From assembly GCA_947495055.1 (NCBI GenBank), contig CANLXO010000002.1, forward strand, positions 62,001 to 126,000: a stretch of DNA of 64,000 nt, written 5' to 3'. The translations under genes and the position numbers were made by a program. This DNA comes from an uncultured Psychrobacter sp. (GTDB lineage: Bacteria; Pseudomonadota; Gammaproteobacteria; Pseudomonadales; Moraxellaceae). How positions within the stretch are numbered: the stretch's first letter is position 1; each line of letters begins with the position of its first letter. Below, one piece after another: positions 34,541 through 44,154 of this stretch. The notes under the pieces are model-generated. The model saw only the letters and a program-made list of their open reading frames with translations. It made no database searches and was not told the DNA's origin.

Positions 34541-36913
34541 TCAGGCATTATCGTCGCCACTTTGCACAGCACCGCTTTGAACTTCAATGTTCATGCCGAT
34601 TTGAGTGGCGAGTTCGGCGAACCCTGGGAAGCTGGTATTGACCGTCTCTACCCCTTCGATCGTAATCTGCTCAGACGCTCTGAGGCTCGCTACTGCAAAG
34701 CTCATGGCGATACGGTGGTCGTGATGAGAGACGATATGCCCGCCGCCAAATACCGCTTTATCGTTATTATGACCATTGACGTTTTGACCTTCAATAATCA
34801 TCCCATCGTCCGTTACTGTACAATTGACGCCTAGAGCTCGTAAACCCTCAGCCATAACCGCAATGCGATCAGACTCTTTGACACGTAACTCTTTAGCGCC
34901 CGTTAACACCGTACGACCTTGCGCGCAACTCGCCGCGACGAACAGTACAGGGAACTCATCGATAGCTAGCGGCACCAGATGCTCAGGTATATTAATACCT
35001 TGCAGATTTGAGCTACGAATGGTGATATCGGCGACGGGCTCACCACCGATATGAGTCTCATTACTCAAAGTGATGTCCGCTTGCATGAGCTTTAGAATAT
35101 CAATAATGCCCGTACGCGTCGGATTGATACCCACTTGCGACAAGGTCAGCTCACTATCTTTGCTAATGGCAGCGGCCACCATAAAGAACGCCGCTGAGGA
35201 AATATCAGCAGGGACAGCGATGTCACCGCCTGTCAGCTGTCCACCGCCCTCAACACTAATGCGATTGCCCTCAACAACAATCGGATAACCAAAAGCAGAT
35301 AGCATACGCTCAGTATGATCACGGCTAATCTCAGGCTGGGTCACCGTCGTTGTGCCATCAGCCCATAATCCTGCTAACAATAAGCAGGATTTGACTTGCG
35401 CTGAGGCTACAGGCATATCGTAATGGATACCTTGTAGTGGTGTGCCCGCTTTGTCGCGGCCTGTAATGCTGAGCGGCGCCGTACCACTAGTGCCCGTACT
35501 CTGGATAACGGCGCCCATCTGACGCAGCGGCGAGGCGATTCGCTCCATGGGACGCTTGTTTAGGCTAGTATCACCAATGAGTACACTATCAAATTTTTGT
35601 GCGGCCAAAATGCCCGACAGCAGGCGCATACTAGTGCCAGAATTACCCATATAAAGCGGCGTCTTGCTGGGTTTGAGACCATGCATACCAACACCGTGAA
35701 TGGTCAGCTCGCCCTTATCAGGGCCCTCAATCGTCACGCCCATATCACGAAACGCCTGTAGTGTCGCCAAAGCGTCCTCGCCTTCTAAGAATCCAGTGAC
35801 TCTTGTCACACCAGTCGCAAGACTACCGAGCATAATGCTACGATGCGAGATAGATTTGTCACCTGGAATAGCAATAGTGCCTGTGAGAGTTTGGCTTGGC
35901 GAGATAATATAAGAGGCTGACATAGCAGAGGTATCCGTATAAGGGGTAGAAGCTAACATGTGATCAAAGTGTCGCCGGGCAGCTTGCGCGCGGCCTAAAA
36001 GCCCCATCAGGGCGGTTGAGTCGTTATTTATAATGAGATGACGCAGCTGTTGTAGATAGTCGCTGTATTCATCAAGGGCGCTCACGACGGCACCTTTGTT
36101 GGCGATAAATATATCGTGCCACATTTTAGGATCACTGGCTGCTATGCGGGTAAAGTCGCGAAACCCACCTGCCGCGTAGCGAAACATGTCTAGATTGTCA
36201 TCGTGGCTGGCGAGTTGTTCAACCAGATTAAAGGCAAGCAGATGCGGCAAGTGACTGGTGTGCGCGAGTATCTTGTCATGACGCTCAGCGTCCATACTCA
36301 TAACCGACGCGCCTACTGCTTCCCACAACTGCTTGAGCCGCGCAATCGCTATAGCATCCGTCGTCATAAGCTCACAGATGATAACGCTATGATGACTGAA
36401 CAAGTCACTACGTCTGGCATGATACCCTGAATTCTCTGCCCCAGCAATCGGATGCGCGGGTACAAACCCAGTAGGCATACCATTTGATGAAGTGGCAAAT
36501 ACTTGGGTGGCAGCTTCAATGATATTGACTTTGGTACTACAGACATCGGTAATCATACAATCAGTAGCGATCAGACCTATATCCATAGCCGCCTTTATAT
36601 CAGCAAAAATGGCGGGTACCGCTTGCACGGGAATGGCAACAACGATCAAATCGCTACCAGCAACGGCATCCAAAAGCGTATCACTACCTTTATCAAGCAG
36701 ACCTTGTTCGATGGCCTCGTCAATACTTGGTATATGGCGATCTACCGCGACGATACGAGCGCTCAACTCTTTATCCTTGATCGCTTGCGCTAGACTTGCG
36801 CCAATCAAACCCAGACCGACCACGCACACCTGCTCAAATAAAGGCTGAGCGCTCGTCTGTGAAGGATTAAGGTATAGGTTATTATTTTGTGAACTCACTA
36901 TTGCCTCAATCAT
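34541..36913 (-). CDS. tyrA-aroA: Bifunctional prephenate dehydrogenase / 3-phosphoshikimate 1-carboxyvinyltransferase
   Basis: 790-aa fusion of two aromatic-pathway enzymes. Residues ~28-320 are a TyrA domain (NAD-binding VVGLGLIGASLAQAI near 32, HPIAGAENSG, catalytic TSHLPHLLAF histidine region). Residues ~335-775 are EPSP synthase (GDKSISHRS at its start, GNSGTSMRLL, RVKESDRI, SHHDHRIAMSFAV). The fusion is known from Acinetobacter/Pseudomonas relatives. Its start overlaps the hisC 3' end by 8 bp. The AroA half resembles class I-type enzymes by its motifs, but glyphosate sensitivity cannot be judged here. Confidence 0.96.
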   Translation of the reverse strand: MIEAIVSSQNNNLYLNPSQTSAQPLFEQVCVVGLGLIGASLAQAIKDKELSARIVAVDRHIPSIDEAIEQGLLDKGSDTLLDAVAGSDLIVVAIPVQAVPAIFADIKAAMDIGLIATDCMITDVCSTKVNIIEAATQVFATSSNGMPTGFVPAHPIAGAENSGYHARRSDLFSHHSVIICELMTTDAIAIARLKQLWEAVGASVMSMDAERHDKILAHTSHLPHLLAFNLVEQLASHDDNLDMFRYAAGGFRDFTRIAASDPKMWHDIFIANKGAVVSALDEYSDYLQQLRHLIINNDSTALMGLLGRAQAARRHFDHMLASTPYTDTSAMSASYIISPSQTLTGTIAIPGDKSISHRSIMLGSLATGVTRVTGFLEGEDALATLQAFRDMGVTIEGPDKGELTIHGVGMHGLKPSKTPLYMGNSGTSMRLLSGILAAQKFDSVLIGDTSLNKRPMERIASPLRQMGAVIQSTGTSGTAPLSITGRDKAGTPLQGIHYDMPVASAQVKSCLLLAGLWADGTTTVTQPEISRDHTERMLSAFGYPIVVEGNRISVEGGGQLTGGDIAVPADISSAAFFMVAAAISKDSELTLSQVGINPTRTGIIDILKLMQADITLSNETHIGGEPVADITIRSSNLQGINIPEHLVPLAIDEFPVLFVAASCAQGRTVLTGAKELRVKESDRIAVMAEGLRALGVNCTVTDDGMIIEGQNVNGHNNDKAVFGGGHIVSHHDHRIAMSFAVASLRASEQITIEGVETVNTSFPGFAELATQIGMNIEVQSGAVQSGDDNA

Positions 36914-38039
36914 CGTTCAAAATAGAGCTTAGCGTATCAACTAAGCGTAGGTTTTCTTCGGCAGTGCCAACCGTAATGCGTAGCCAATCATCAAGGCCGT
37001 AGGCTGCTAATGGTCGTACAATAACGCCTTGCTCTAATAGCGCTTGATTTACTGTTAACGCTGTTGTCTCCTCCATATCTACAGCCACCTCTAGCATAAT
37101 AAAATTGGCGAAAGATTTGATAAAACCCAATCCTAACGCGTCAAACTGCTTCTCAAGCCAGCGCATCTGCTCTTGGTTGGTGTATCTTACCGTCTCGATG
37201 AACGACTGATCTGCAAGCGCGGCTGTAGCGGCAGCAAGACCGAGACGACTGACGTTAAAAGGTTGGCGTACACGGTTCAATAAATCAGCCACTGGCGCTG
37301 AGCTGAGGGCATAACCAACGCGTAACCCCGCCAGACCATAAGCTTTCGAAAAGGTGCGCACAATGACGACGTTGTCGAACGCATCTAGCAGCGCGCGATT
37401 ATTGCTCTCAGGGCTGTACTCTATATAAGCTTCATCTAATACCACCAGCACTGACGGCGGCATACTGGCTACAAATTCCTGTAGCTCATCACGCCCAAGT
37501 TGAGTGCCCGTTGGATTGTTAGGATTAGCGATAAACACTATCTTGGTATTGGAATTATCTTTGACAGCCTGAGCCATAGCACTCAAATCATGACCAAATC
37601 GCTGCGCCGGTACTTCAATACCCGCCGCGCCTTGCATTTTAGCCAGCATCGAATACACTACAAAACCATATTGGCTATAAACGATAGCATCATCACTACT
37701 GACAAAACTACGTGCCAAGATATCGAGTAGATCGTTAGAGCCATTACCCAAGGTGATACAATCGATGCTAATATCATTAAAATCAGACAGGGCTTGCTTG
37801 AGATAATAGCCATTGTCATCAGGATAGCGCGCCAGCTCTCCTAGCTCATCAGTGATCGCTAGGGTCACATGAGGCGAGCAGCCCAGCGGATTCTCGTTGC
37901 TGGCGAGTTTGACCACATCAAAGACGCCATACTCGCGCGTGATCTCGTCGGCAGGCTTGCCCGTTTGATAAGGCGCAAGCGTTAGGATACTGTCGTAAGC
38001 AGGACGCAAAACAGATTGATCACCACTGGCAACTGACAT
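36906..38039 (-). CDS. hisC: Histidinol-phosphate aminotransferase / aromatic aminotransferase
   Basis: PLP-dependent class I/II aminotransferase. 377 aa. The PLP lysine lies in TFSKAYGLAGLRVGYA near residue 229, with NPNNPTGT near 173 and the phosphate-binding RLGLA region near 263. Position between pheA and tyrA-aroA suggests it also transaminates phenylpyruvate or hydroxyphenylpyruvate, as HisC paralogues (HisHb/AroJ-like) in such operons do. Whether it is the sole HisC is unknown. It overlaps the downstream fusion gene by 8 bp. Confidence 0.94.
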   Translation of the reverse strand: MSVASGDQSVLRPAYDSILTLAPYQTGKPADEITREYGVFDVVKLASNENPLGCSPHVTLAITDELGELARYPDDNGYYLKQALSDFNDISIDCITLGNGSNDLLDILARSFVSSDDAIVYSQYGFVVYSMLAKMQGAAGIEVPAQRFGHDLSAMAQAVKDNSNTKIVFIANPNNPTGTQLGRDELQEFVASMPPSVLVVLDEAYIEYSPESNNRALLDAFDNVVIVRTFSKAYGLAGLRVGYALSSAPVADLLNRVRQPFNVSRLGLAAATAALADQSFIETVRYTNQEQMRWLEKQFDALGLGFIKSFANFIMLEVAVDMEETTALTVNQALLEQGVIVRPLAAYGLDDWLRITVGTAEENLRLVDTLSSILNDD

Positions 38040-38063
38040 GATATCTCCTCAATAATTAAAAGG

Positions 38064-39233
38064 CTACAATACCGCTTTAGGGTATGAGCCTAGTACGCGC
38101 AAGTCTTTTACCAGAGGCTTGATATCAGCAACAGCAGCGCTCACGTTAGGGTCTTGAATATGACCATCCATATCGATAAAGAATACGTAAGCCCATTTAT
38201 TAGGACGCTCAGGACGAGTCTCGATGCTAGTCATAGATACGCCGTGATACGACAAGGGCTTGAGGATCTCGATCAGTGCGCCAGCTTTATCATGCGCTGA
38301 GACGACGATAGAGGTTTTGTCTTGACCTGAGGGCGCAATCGCTTCATGACCGATAATCAAGAATCGCGTAGTATTGCTCGGATTATCTTCGATATTTGAA
38401 TATAGCTTATGCAAATCGTACTCTGCAGCCGCTACGTCTCCTGCAATAGCAGCCGAATGCCATTCGTTCTTGAGACGACGCGCCGCCTCCCCATTACTTG
38501 AGACCGCTACCCGCTCAATATTAGGGAAATTAACATCAAGCCAATGACGACACTGTGCAAGGGACTGCTGATGTGAATAGATACGGCTTAAGCTATCAAC
38601 CTTGGTGTGCTGAGCGACCAAAAAGTTCTGATGGATAGGCAGCTCAACTTCACCAATAATTTTGAGAGACGAGGACAAAAACCCATCAAGCGTATGATTA
38701 ACGACGCCCTCTGATGAGTTCTCAACAGGTACCACCCCATACATAGCCGTACCCGCCTCCACTTCGCGAAACACATCGGTAATCGTAGTCATCGGTACTG
38801 TATCAGCTGCTTTGCCAAAATGTTTGAGCGCGGCGGCATGCGTAAAGGTACCGACAGGTCCCAAGAAGGCAATACGCTGCGGTGCTTCTAGATCCAGACA
38901 AACCGACATAATCTCACGAAACAGGCGCGCCATCTTCTCATCAGAGATAGGGCCTTCGTTACGCGCCATGACCGCTTTTAGGACTTGCGCTTCACGCTCA
39001 GGACGATAAAAGATAGGATTACGTATAGAGGCATCTTTGCTATTAGCGACGTGTTCTTTTTTGACTGTCGCTACTTGCTGAGCCAATCTAGCACGGTTGT
39101 TAATGAGCGTATGAATTTGGGAGTCTACGGTATCGATGTTTTGACGCAGCTGATTTAAAAACGCTTGCTCCGTTGCTGGCGTATCTGTTTGCTCTGGGTT
39201 ATCTGGCTTTTGCTCTGGTGACTGCTCGCTCAT
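38064..39233 (-). CDS. pheA: Chorismate mutase / prephenate dehydratase (P-protein)
   Basis: 389 aa with three domains: AroQ-type chorismate mutase (about 24-110), prephenate dehydratase (about 117-295, with the NTTRFLIIG signature) and a C-terminal ACT domain (about 305-385) carrying the ESRP-like SIETRPERP and GALIEI motifs for phenylalanine feedback inhibition. The N-terminal ~22 residues are an acidic, low-complexity lead. First gene of the pheA-hisC-tyrA/aroA operon, 24 bp before hisC. Confidence 0.96.
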   Translation of the reverse strand: MSEQSPEQKPDNPEQTDTPATEQAFLNQLRQNIDTVDSQIHTLINNRARLAQQVATVKKEHVANSKDASIRNPIFYRPEREAQVLKAVMARNEGPISDEKMARLFREIMSVCLDLEAPQRIAFLGPVGTFTHAAALKHFGKAADTVPMTTITDVFREVEAGTAMYGVVPVENSSEGVVNHTLDGFLSSSLKIIGEVELPIHQNFLVAQHTKVDSLSRIYSHQQSLAQCRHWLDVNFPNIERVAVSSNGEAARRLKNEWHSAAIAGDVAAAEYDLHKLYSNIEDNPSNTTRFLIIGHEAIAPSGQDKTSIVVSAHDKAGALIEILKPLSYHGVSMTSIETRPERPNKWAYVFFIDMDGHIQDPNVSAAVADIKPLVKDLRVLGSYPKAVL

Positions 39234-39558
39234 ACCGCCTATCCTTTTTAACTGTTATTTAGACCGCTATAATGTAGCACATCATCAGTATATTTAAAGC
39301 CATCTTATCGATTTATCGTGTTTATAAAACAAAAACGGTTTATTTTTAATAGTAGACAGGACTTGTCTAATCCTTTAAAAGCAGGATAAGACACTAAATC
39401 ACAAACAGACTGAAAAATCTTCATACATTAGATTTATATCAGTACTTATGCTCATTGCCTGCGTCTCGTCTTGGTATCATTCGTTTTTATATTAGATAAA
39501 TCCAAACCAAACTATGTTAAAGTTTGTTTGCTAATCATTCAACACGCAAGGATATTCA
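39234..39558. other. Divergent pheA-tal intergenic region
   Basis: 325 bp without a gene. It contains one small hairpin (39364-39374 against 39383-39393, 10 of 11 bp paired, 8-nt loop) that is not followed by a T-tract, so it is not a clear terminator. No attenuator peptide rich in Phe was found before pheA. Confidence 0.5.
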
Positions 39559-40497
39559 ATGAGCGCATTACAACAGCTTCGCACGATGACCACTATTGTC
39601 GCTGATACAGGGGATTTGGCTGCTATTGCACGCCTGCGACCTCGGGATGCGACGACCAACCCAAGCCTAATCACCAAAGCCCTCATTCATCCTGACAATC
39701 AATCTATGCTGAGTGAGACGATGAGCCGCTATCATGGTGATGTCGATGCTGTCATTGATGCGCTTACTATCAAGATCGGCTGTAATATATTGGAACTCAT
39801 TGAGGGCCGAGTCTCCACTGAGGTCGATGCACGCCTGTCCTATGATACTCAGGCGACTATTGACAAAGCGCTTGCCTTTATGGATGCCTACCAGGACGCT
39901 GGCGTGGATTCTGAGCGCGTACTCATCAAGATGGCGGCAACGTGGCAGGGCATTGAGGCGGCGCGCTATCTTGAAACCCAAAATATTCACTGCAACTTAA
40001 CTTTGCTTTTTGGTCAGCATCAAGCGATCGCTTGCGCCGACGCAGGGGTCACCCTCATCTCACCTTTTGTCGGTCGTATATTGGACTGGCAAAAACGCCA
40101 ACAAAGCCGCCAGAACATTCCGCCTACTGATGATATGGGCGTACAATCTGTCAAGCTTATTTATCAGTATTACAAGCAGCATGGTTATGGCACCCAAGTC
40201 ATGGGAGCTAGCTTTCGCTCGGTCGAGCAGATACTTGCGCTAGCAGGTTGTGATCTGCTCACTATTGCGCCTGATCTTATCGATGAGCTTGAGGCTATGG
40301 ACGTCGACGTCACTCGCAAGCTCTCACCGAGTATGGCTACAAATTTAGCGGATATGCAAAAAATCAGTCTGACTCACGAAGCCTTTAATCATGAGTATCA
40401 ACAGGATAAGATCACTCAAGACTTATTGCCTAAAGGCATAGACGGGTTTATCGCCGCGCGTGACGAGCTGGCAAAGGCGTTGGCGGGGATGCGTTAG
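39559..40497 (+). CDS. tal: Transaldolase
   Basis: Transfers a dihydroxyacetone unit between sugar phosphates in the pentose phosphate pathway. 312 aa, the classical E. coli TalB-type length (~317). The Schiff-base lysine is K124 in RVLIKMAATWQG. DATTNPSLI near residue 30 and GASFRSVEQI near 221 are intact. Single gene ending in a strong terminator. rpiA, of the same pathway, is elsewhere in the window. Confidence 0.97.
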   Translation: MSALQQLRTMTTIVADTGDLAAIARLRPRDATTNPSLITKALIHPDNQSMLSETMSRYHGDVDAVIDALTIKIGCNILELIEGRVSTEVDARLSYDTQATIDKALAFMDAYQDAGVDSERVLIKMAATWQGIEAARYLETQNIHCNLTLLFGQHQAIACADAGVTLISPFVGRILDWQKRQQSRQNIPPTDDMGVQSVKLIYQYYKQHGYGTQVMGASFRSVEQILALAGCDLLTIAPDLIDELEAMDVDVTRKLSPSMATNLADMQKISLTHEAFNHEYQQDKITQDLLPKGIDGFIAARDELAKALAGMR

Positions 40498-40556
40498 GCT
40501 TCGGCGAGTTAACTCGTTAGTCGTTTAGACTCACTATTAAGTAAAAGTTATCAAGT

Positions 40557-40594
40557 AAAAGCAGCATTCTAGGTACTTAGAATGCTGCTTTTTT
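40557..40594. terminator. Terminator between tal and apt
   Basis: A perfect 15-bp stem (AAAAGCAGCATTCTA and complement) with a ~6-nt loop and a T-run, lying between convergent genes; usable in both directions. Confidence 0.92.
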
Positions 40595-40633
40595 ATACCT
40601 TTAAGATTACTATTCACTGATATGACTAAATCT

Positions 40634-41173
40634 TTATGCCTTTAGGACCGTATAAACAGGTACAGGAAACTCGCCATGCAACTCTACCAAGTCGAGAAGT
40701 ACCAAAGCGCCAACGACAGTATGCTCAGCGGATCGGCATAGCTCATAGGCGGTCGTGAGCGTGCCTCCTGTCGCCAAAATATCATCGACCAATAATACGC
40801 GCTCAGGTGGTAAGTTATTTTGCATCTCAAGCGTATCTTTACCGTACTCTAATGCATAGGCCTTGTTGGCAACAGGTGGCGGCAATTTGCCAGGTTTACG
40901 CAGTAGTATCATGCCTTTGCCAAGACGGCCTGCCAGCAAGCTTGCAAATACAAAGCCGCGTGCCTCAACCGCACCTAAACAATCCACCTCATCCATAAGC
41001 CCCTCGGGCAAAGCTGCAAGCAGCGCATCGATGACATCATTTATGTGACTGCGCAGTAACGGCGTAATATCATAAAAATCGATACCTGCTTTTGGAAAAT
41101 TAGGTACCGTTCTGATCACTTGCCAAAAGGGATGATCAATGTTTTTGGTGTTAGATATTGCAGTGGCGCTCAT
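40634..41173 (-). CDS. apt: Adenine phosphoribosyltransferase
   Basis: Salvages adenine to AMP with PRPP. 179 aa from the ATG at 41173, which has TTGAGGT about 6 bp upstream. A longer frame from 41257 adds 28 residues that do not fit the family. The PRPP motif VLLVDDILATGGT is near residue 123, with FPKAGIDFYDITPLL near 30 and GRLGKGMILLRKPGKLP near 78. Confidence 0.96.
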   Translation of the reverse strand: MSATAISNTKNIDHPFWQVIRTVPNFPKAGIDFYDITPLLRSHINDVIDALLAALPEGLMDEVDCLGAVEARGFVFASLLAGRLGKGMILLRKPGKLPPPVANKAYALEYGKDTLEMQNNLPPERVLLVDDILATGGTLTTAYELCRSAEHTVVGALVLLDLVELHGEFPVPVYTVLKA

Positions 41174-41403
41174 GGTGACCTCAATCTTAGATGACTGGTA
41201 AATAAAGGGATGGCATTCAATAATGGCTAAAAATACGGTTAAAAATAATGGGGGCAATCATAGCATAATGGATACTATTTTGAGGGGTGATGTTCAACAT
41301 TAGACAATTATAGATATAAAAAGTGCTATATTTTTACTTGATTATGCTAGAGCAATCTCAATATACAAGTGTAAACTTAAACGTGCAAAGTCTGGTTATA
41401 TGC

Positions 41404-41439
41404 TACACTACGGACGTTTTTATCGTACCTAAAGGTACG
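41404..41439 (+). promoter_or_regulatory. Rubredoxin promoter -10 with adjacent palindrome
   Basis: An extended -10, TGCTACACT (TACACT at 41404-41409), is followed about 15 bp later by a perfect 16-bp palindrome CGTACCTAAAGGTACG (41424-41439), which falls in the first bases of the transcript and could be an operator or a 5' hairpin. Confidence 0.4.
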
Positions 41440-41471
41440 TAATATCTCAGTATTAGTTGATAGGATAAAGT

Positions 41472-41636
41472 ATGAAACGTTATGAATGTATAGTCTGTGG
41501 CTGGATATATGATGAAGAGCTAGGCTGTCCTGAAGAAGGTATCGCACCAGGTACCAAATGGGAAGATATTCCAGAGGACTGGATATGTCCTGAGTGCGGC
41601 GTCGGCAAGCTTGACTTTGAGATGGCAGAATTTTAG
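41472..41636 (+). CDS. rubA: Rubredoxin
   Basis: 54-aa Fe(Cys)4 electron carrier. The iron ligands are in the two canonical knuckles: ECIVCGW (C6, C9) and ICPECGV (C39, C42). [18 protein letters not shown] is the rubredoxin core. In Moraxellaceae rubredoxins often feed alkane hydroxylases, but no alkB or rubredoxin reductase is present here. An alpha/beta hydrolase follows 24 bp downstream. Confidence 0.96.
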   Translation: MKRYECIVCGWIYDEELGCPEEGIAPGTKWEDIPEDWICPECGVGKLDFEMAEF

Positions 41637-41660
41637 GCCACTTGCGCAATAGGAAATATT

Positions 41661-42680
41661 ATGACTTCAAATGATCTAGGTACTCATAGCCCCTCTAACA
41701 AAATCGAACACTATCCTAGTGATGAGTGGAAAAAGTTCGGTGGGCACAAGTGGCACCCCTCAGATCTGAGCGAGCATCTGTATCAAGCCATGATAGATAT
41801 CGGTGACGGCATCGAGCTGTGCGTTGAGGCTGGCGGTAACCCTGCCAACCCACCACTACTGATGGTTATGGGTCTTGGCTCACAGATGATATTTTGGCCC
41901 GATGCTTTTATTAAGCGCCTTATTGATGCAGGATTATTCGTTATTCGTTTTGATAATCGTGATATCGGTCTATCTTCCAAAGTCCAAATCGATGGTCTGC
42001 CGCGTATCAGTCAGCTTAAGATGATGATGCGCTTGCAAACGGGACTCTCTAACAAAAGCGCGCAAGTGGCATATAACTTGACCGATATGGCAGAGGACAC
42101 TGCCCGCTTGATCAAGGCTTTGCATCTAGGGAGTACGCATTTGATTGGCGCGTCTATGGGCGGAATGATCTCGCAAATTGTTGCCGCGCGTTATCCAAGC
42201 CTAGTGGACAAAGTGGCGCTCATGTTTACCACGACCAATCGCGCATTTCTGCGCCCGCCTAAGCCTAAGCAGTTATATACCTTGATTAATCGTCCTGAGA
42301 GTCATTCTGAGCGTGATATTGTGCGTCATAGCGTCTGGTTTATGAAAACCGTCGGTACGCCAGGACATATCAATGTGCGTCTCGTGCGTGAGATTGCTCA
42401 GTTGCGTTATCAGCGCAGCTTTCATCCGCTAGGCACGGTGCAGCAGCTTAACGCTATATTAGCCTCAGGCTCTATTGCTCGTTTTAGTAAGCAAATCAAA
42501 GCGCCGACCATTGTCATGCACGGCAGTGCTGATGGTCTCATTCCGGCCTCTCAAGGTCGCGTCGTTGCCAAGACTATTCCGAATGCCACCTTTCATCTCA
42601 TTGAAGGCATGGGGCATGATATACCTGCCTATTATCAGCCTTATATGGTTGATCTGATTCGCAATCATTTACTCGGCTAA
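41661..42680 (+). CDS. Alpha/beta hydrolase
   Basis: 339 aa, serine hydrolase of the alpha/beta fold. The nucleophile elbow is GASMGG near residue 162-167, an acid candidate lies in MHGSADGLIP near 290, and the histidine in GMGHDIPAYY near 316. The oxyanion region VMGLGSQMIFWPD is near 69. Substrate unknown. Being 24 bp behind rubredoxin suggests co-transcription, a pairing also consistent with hydrophobic-substrate metabolism but not proof of it. Confidence 0.85.
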   Translation: MTSNDLGTHSPSNKIEHYPSDEWKKFGGHKWHPSDLSEHLYQAMIDIGDGIELCVEAGGNPANPPLLMVMGLGSQMIFWPDAFIKRLIDAGLFVIRFDNRDIGLSSKVQIDGLPRISQLKMMMRLQTGLSNKSAQVAYNLTDMAEDTARLIKALHLGSTHLIGASMGGMISQIVAARYPSLVDKVALMFTTTNRAFLRPPKPKQLYTLINRPESHSERDIVRHSVWFMKTVGTPGHINVRLVREIAQLRYQRSFHPLGTVQQLNAILASGSIARFSKQIKAPTIVMHGSADGLIPASQGRVVAKTIPNATFHLIEGMGHDIPAYYQPYMVDLIRNHLLG

Positions 42681-42725
42681 CTTTTAATTACTAATTAACG
42701 ATTGCTCACTAATAAGTGTTAAGCC

Positions 42726-42776
42726 AAAAAAGAGTCGTTGCTGCTATTCATAACAATAGTAGCAACGACTCTTTTT
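42726..42776. terminator. Terminator between the alpha/beta hydrolase and the WG-repeat gene
   Basis: A 22-bp stem with one mismatch (AAAAAGAGTCGTTGCTGCTA arm), a 7-nt loop and a T-run. Long and bidirectional, between convergent genes. Confidence 0.92.
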
Positions 42777-42818
42777 AAATTTGTCTTTTGAGTTCAAACA
42801 ACAAATAGTATTGAATGA

Positions 42819-43904
42819 TTAACCACAACTGACAATTTCACCCGTTGTATTGATACAGGTTTTTTGACCATCTGCCAACGTACCCACCCAAGCCGTACCT
42901 TCTTTAAATACAAAAGGTGAGACGCCTTGATAGGTGTCCTCGTTACTTATGACACTATTATCAAAGTTAAAAGGTATGACAAGCTCGCCGCCTAAATTTA
43001 AAAAGCCCCATTTGTCATCGATACTGACCGCAGCCAAACCTTCAGAGAAAGGTCGTACGTCATCAAACGAATAGGTAATCATCACCACATCGTTATCATC
43101 AACAAAACCCCATTTACCGTTTTGTTGCTTGGCCTTTAACGTGGTAAATGCCGCAGGCACTAGCGCTGTCGTATTCTCAGATCGGTTATTTGAAGCTTGC
43201 ATCTCACGCTTTGCATTGGGGTCTTGAGCGATGTTACCGTCTTTATCCAGCCAACTTATGGACTTGCCTTTACTTACGCGCGCAATACCGTTTTTGTAAT
43301 TATCGATATGACTGATAGAGGATTCAAACGGTACAACCACTTGATTGGCGGTGGTAATCACGCCATAATCGCCGTTTCTTTTGACGACAATGCGTCCGTC
43401 TGATACCGCTCTTGCCCACTCTTGGTTAGAGCCGATGATATCGTACCTTGTCGGTATCGCCTCGCGCCCGCGCATATCGACGTAGCCGACTTTACTATTA
43501 CGCTGTACAGGCATGAGACCTCCTGCTATCTTGGTGGCATCTACGCGCTGATAACCCATAAGATCAGCTACTTTTTTACCTTTTTTATCGAGTAAAGCGA
43601 CTGGCGCACCAAAATCCTTTACCGCCAAGAAATAGCGACTATCAGCAGTGCAAGAAACATGCTTGTAGTAGCTCTTTGGTATCTTGCAACTGGTCGCTTG
43701 CGCGCTTGGAATGATAAAAACTGAACTTAGAATCATAGCGACGCTAAAGTATACTTTGGTAAGTGTAGAGGATGTCAGAACGGTAGATCTAAGAGCAGTA
43801 GACCTAAGTATGAAAGATTTAAGTATGGCAGACAAAAGCACAGGTACAAATTTAGTAGATTGTAGTGTATTTAACTGAGTACTTTTAGTCATAGTAAAAT
43901 CCAT
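42819..43904 (-). CDS. Secreted WG-repeat (KWG) protein
   Basis: 361 aa from the ATG at 43904 (MDFTMTKS); 43892 and 43961 are alternatives. A long N-region, then a hydrophobic signal ending SAQA before TSCKIPKSY, so it is exported. The mature part holds four to five WG-type beta repeats, clearest as KVGYVDMRGREAIPTRYD, DYGVITTANQVVVPFE, KWGFVDDNDVVMITYSFDD and KWGFLNLGGELVIPFNFD. Paired cysteines at both mature ends may form disulfides. WG repeats are usually binding scaffolds; the ligand is unknown. Confidence 0.8.
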   Translation of the reverse strand: MDFTMTKSTQLNTLQSTKFVPVLLSAILKSFILRSTALRSTVLTSSTLTKVYFSVAMILSSVFIIPSAQATSCKIPKSYYKHVSCTADSRYFLAVKDFGAPVALLDKKGKKVADLMGYQRVDATKIAGGLMPVQRNSKVGYVDMRGREAIPTRYDIIGSNQEWARAVSDGRIVVKRNGDYGVITTANQVVVPFESSISHIDNYKNGIARVSKGKSISWLDKDGNIAQDPNAKREMQASNNRSENTTALVPAAFTTLKAKQQNGKWGFVDDNDVVMITYSFDDVRPFSEGLAAVSIDDKWGFLNLGGELVIPFNFDNSVISNEDTYQGVSPFVFKEGTAWVGTLADGQKTCINTTGEIVSCG

Positions 43905-44154
43905 TATTTCACAACGCTCTCTTGTATGGTAAGACAGGCAGCCTAACAAATAGCTGCTCATGCACCAACCTGTGTTGAGTAAGCGTGTAACGCAAGCCCT
44001 TAGATCGTGTCACTATTGTGCTAAAGCTTAGCACCTTTTAATCTATACTTATTAGAATACTAGATATCGCATTATATTCAATATAAAGAATACTTATTTT
44101 TAATCTTAGCAAGCTTTTACTTTAGAACGTTTATATAAAGGATGATATACAGCG

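Noticed and set aside
39364..39393. Hairpin upstream of tal as a terminator or attenuator
   Set aside because: 10 of 11 paired bases but no T-tract and no leader peptide; it may be chance in an AT-rich region.
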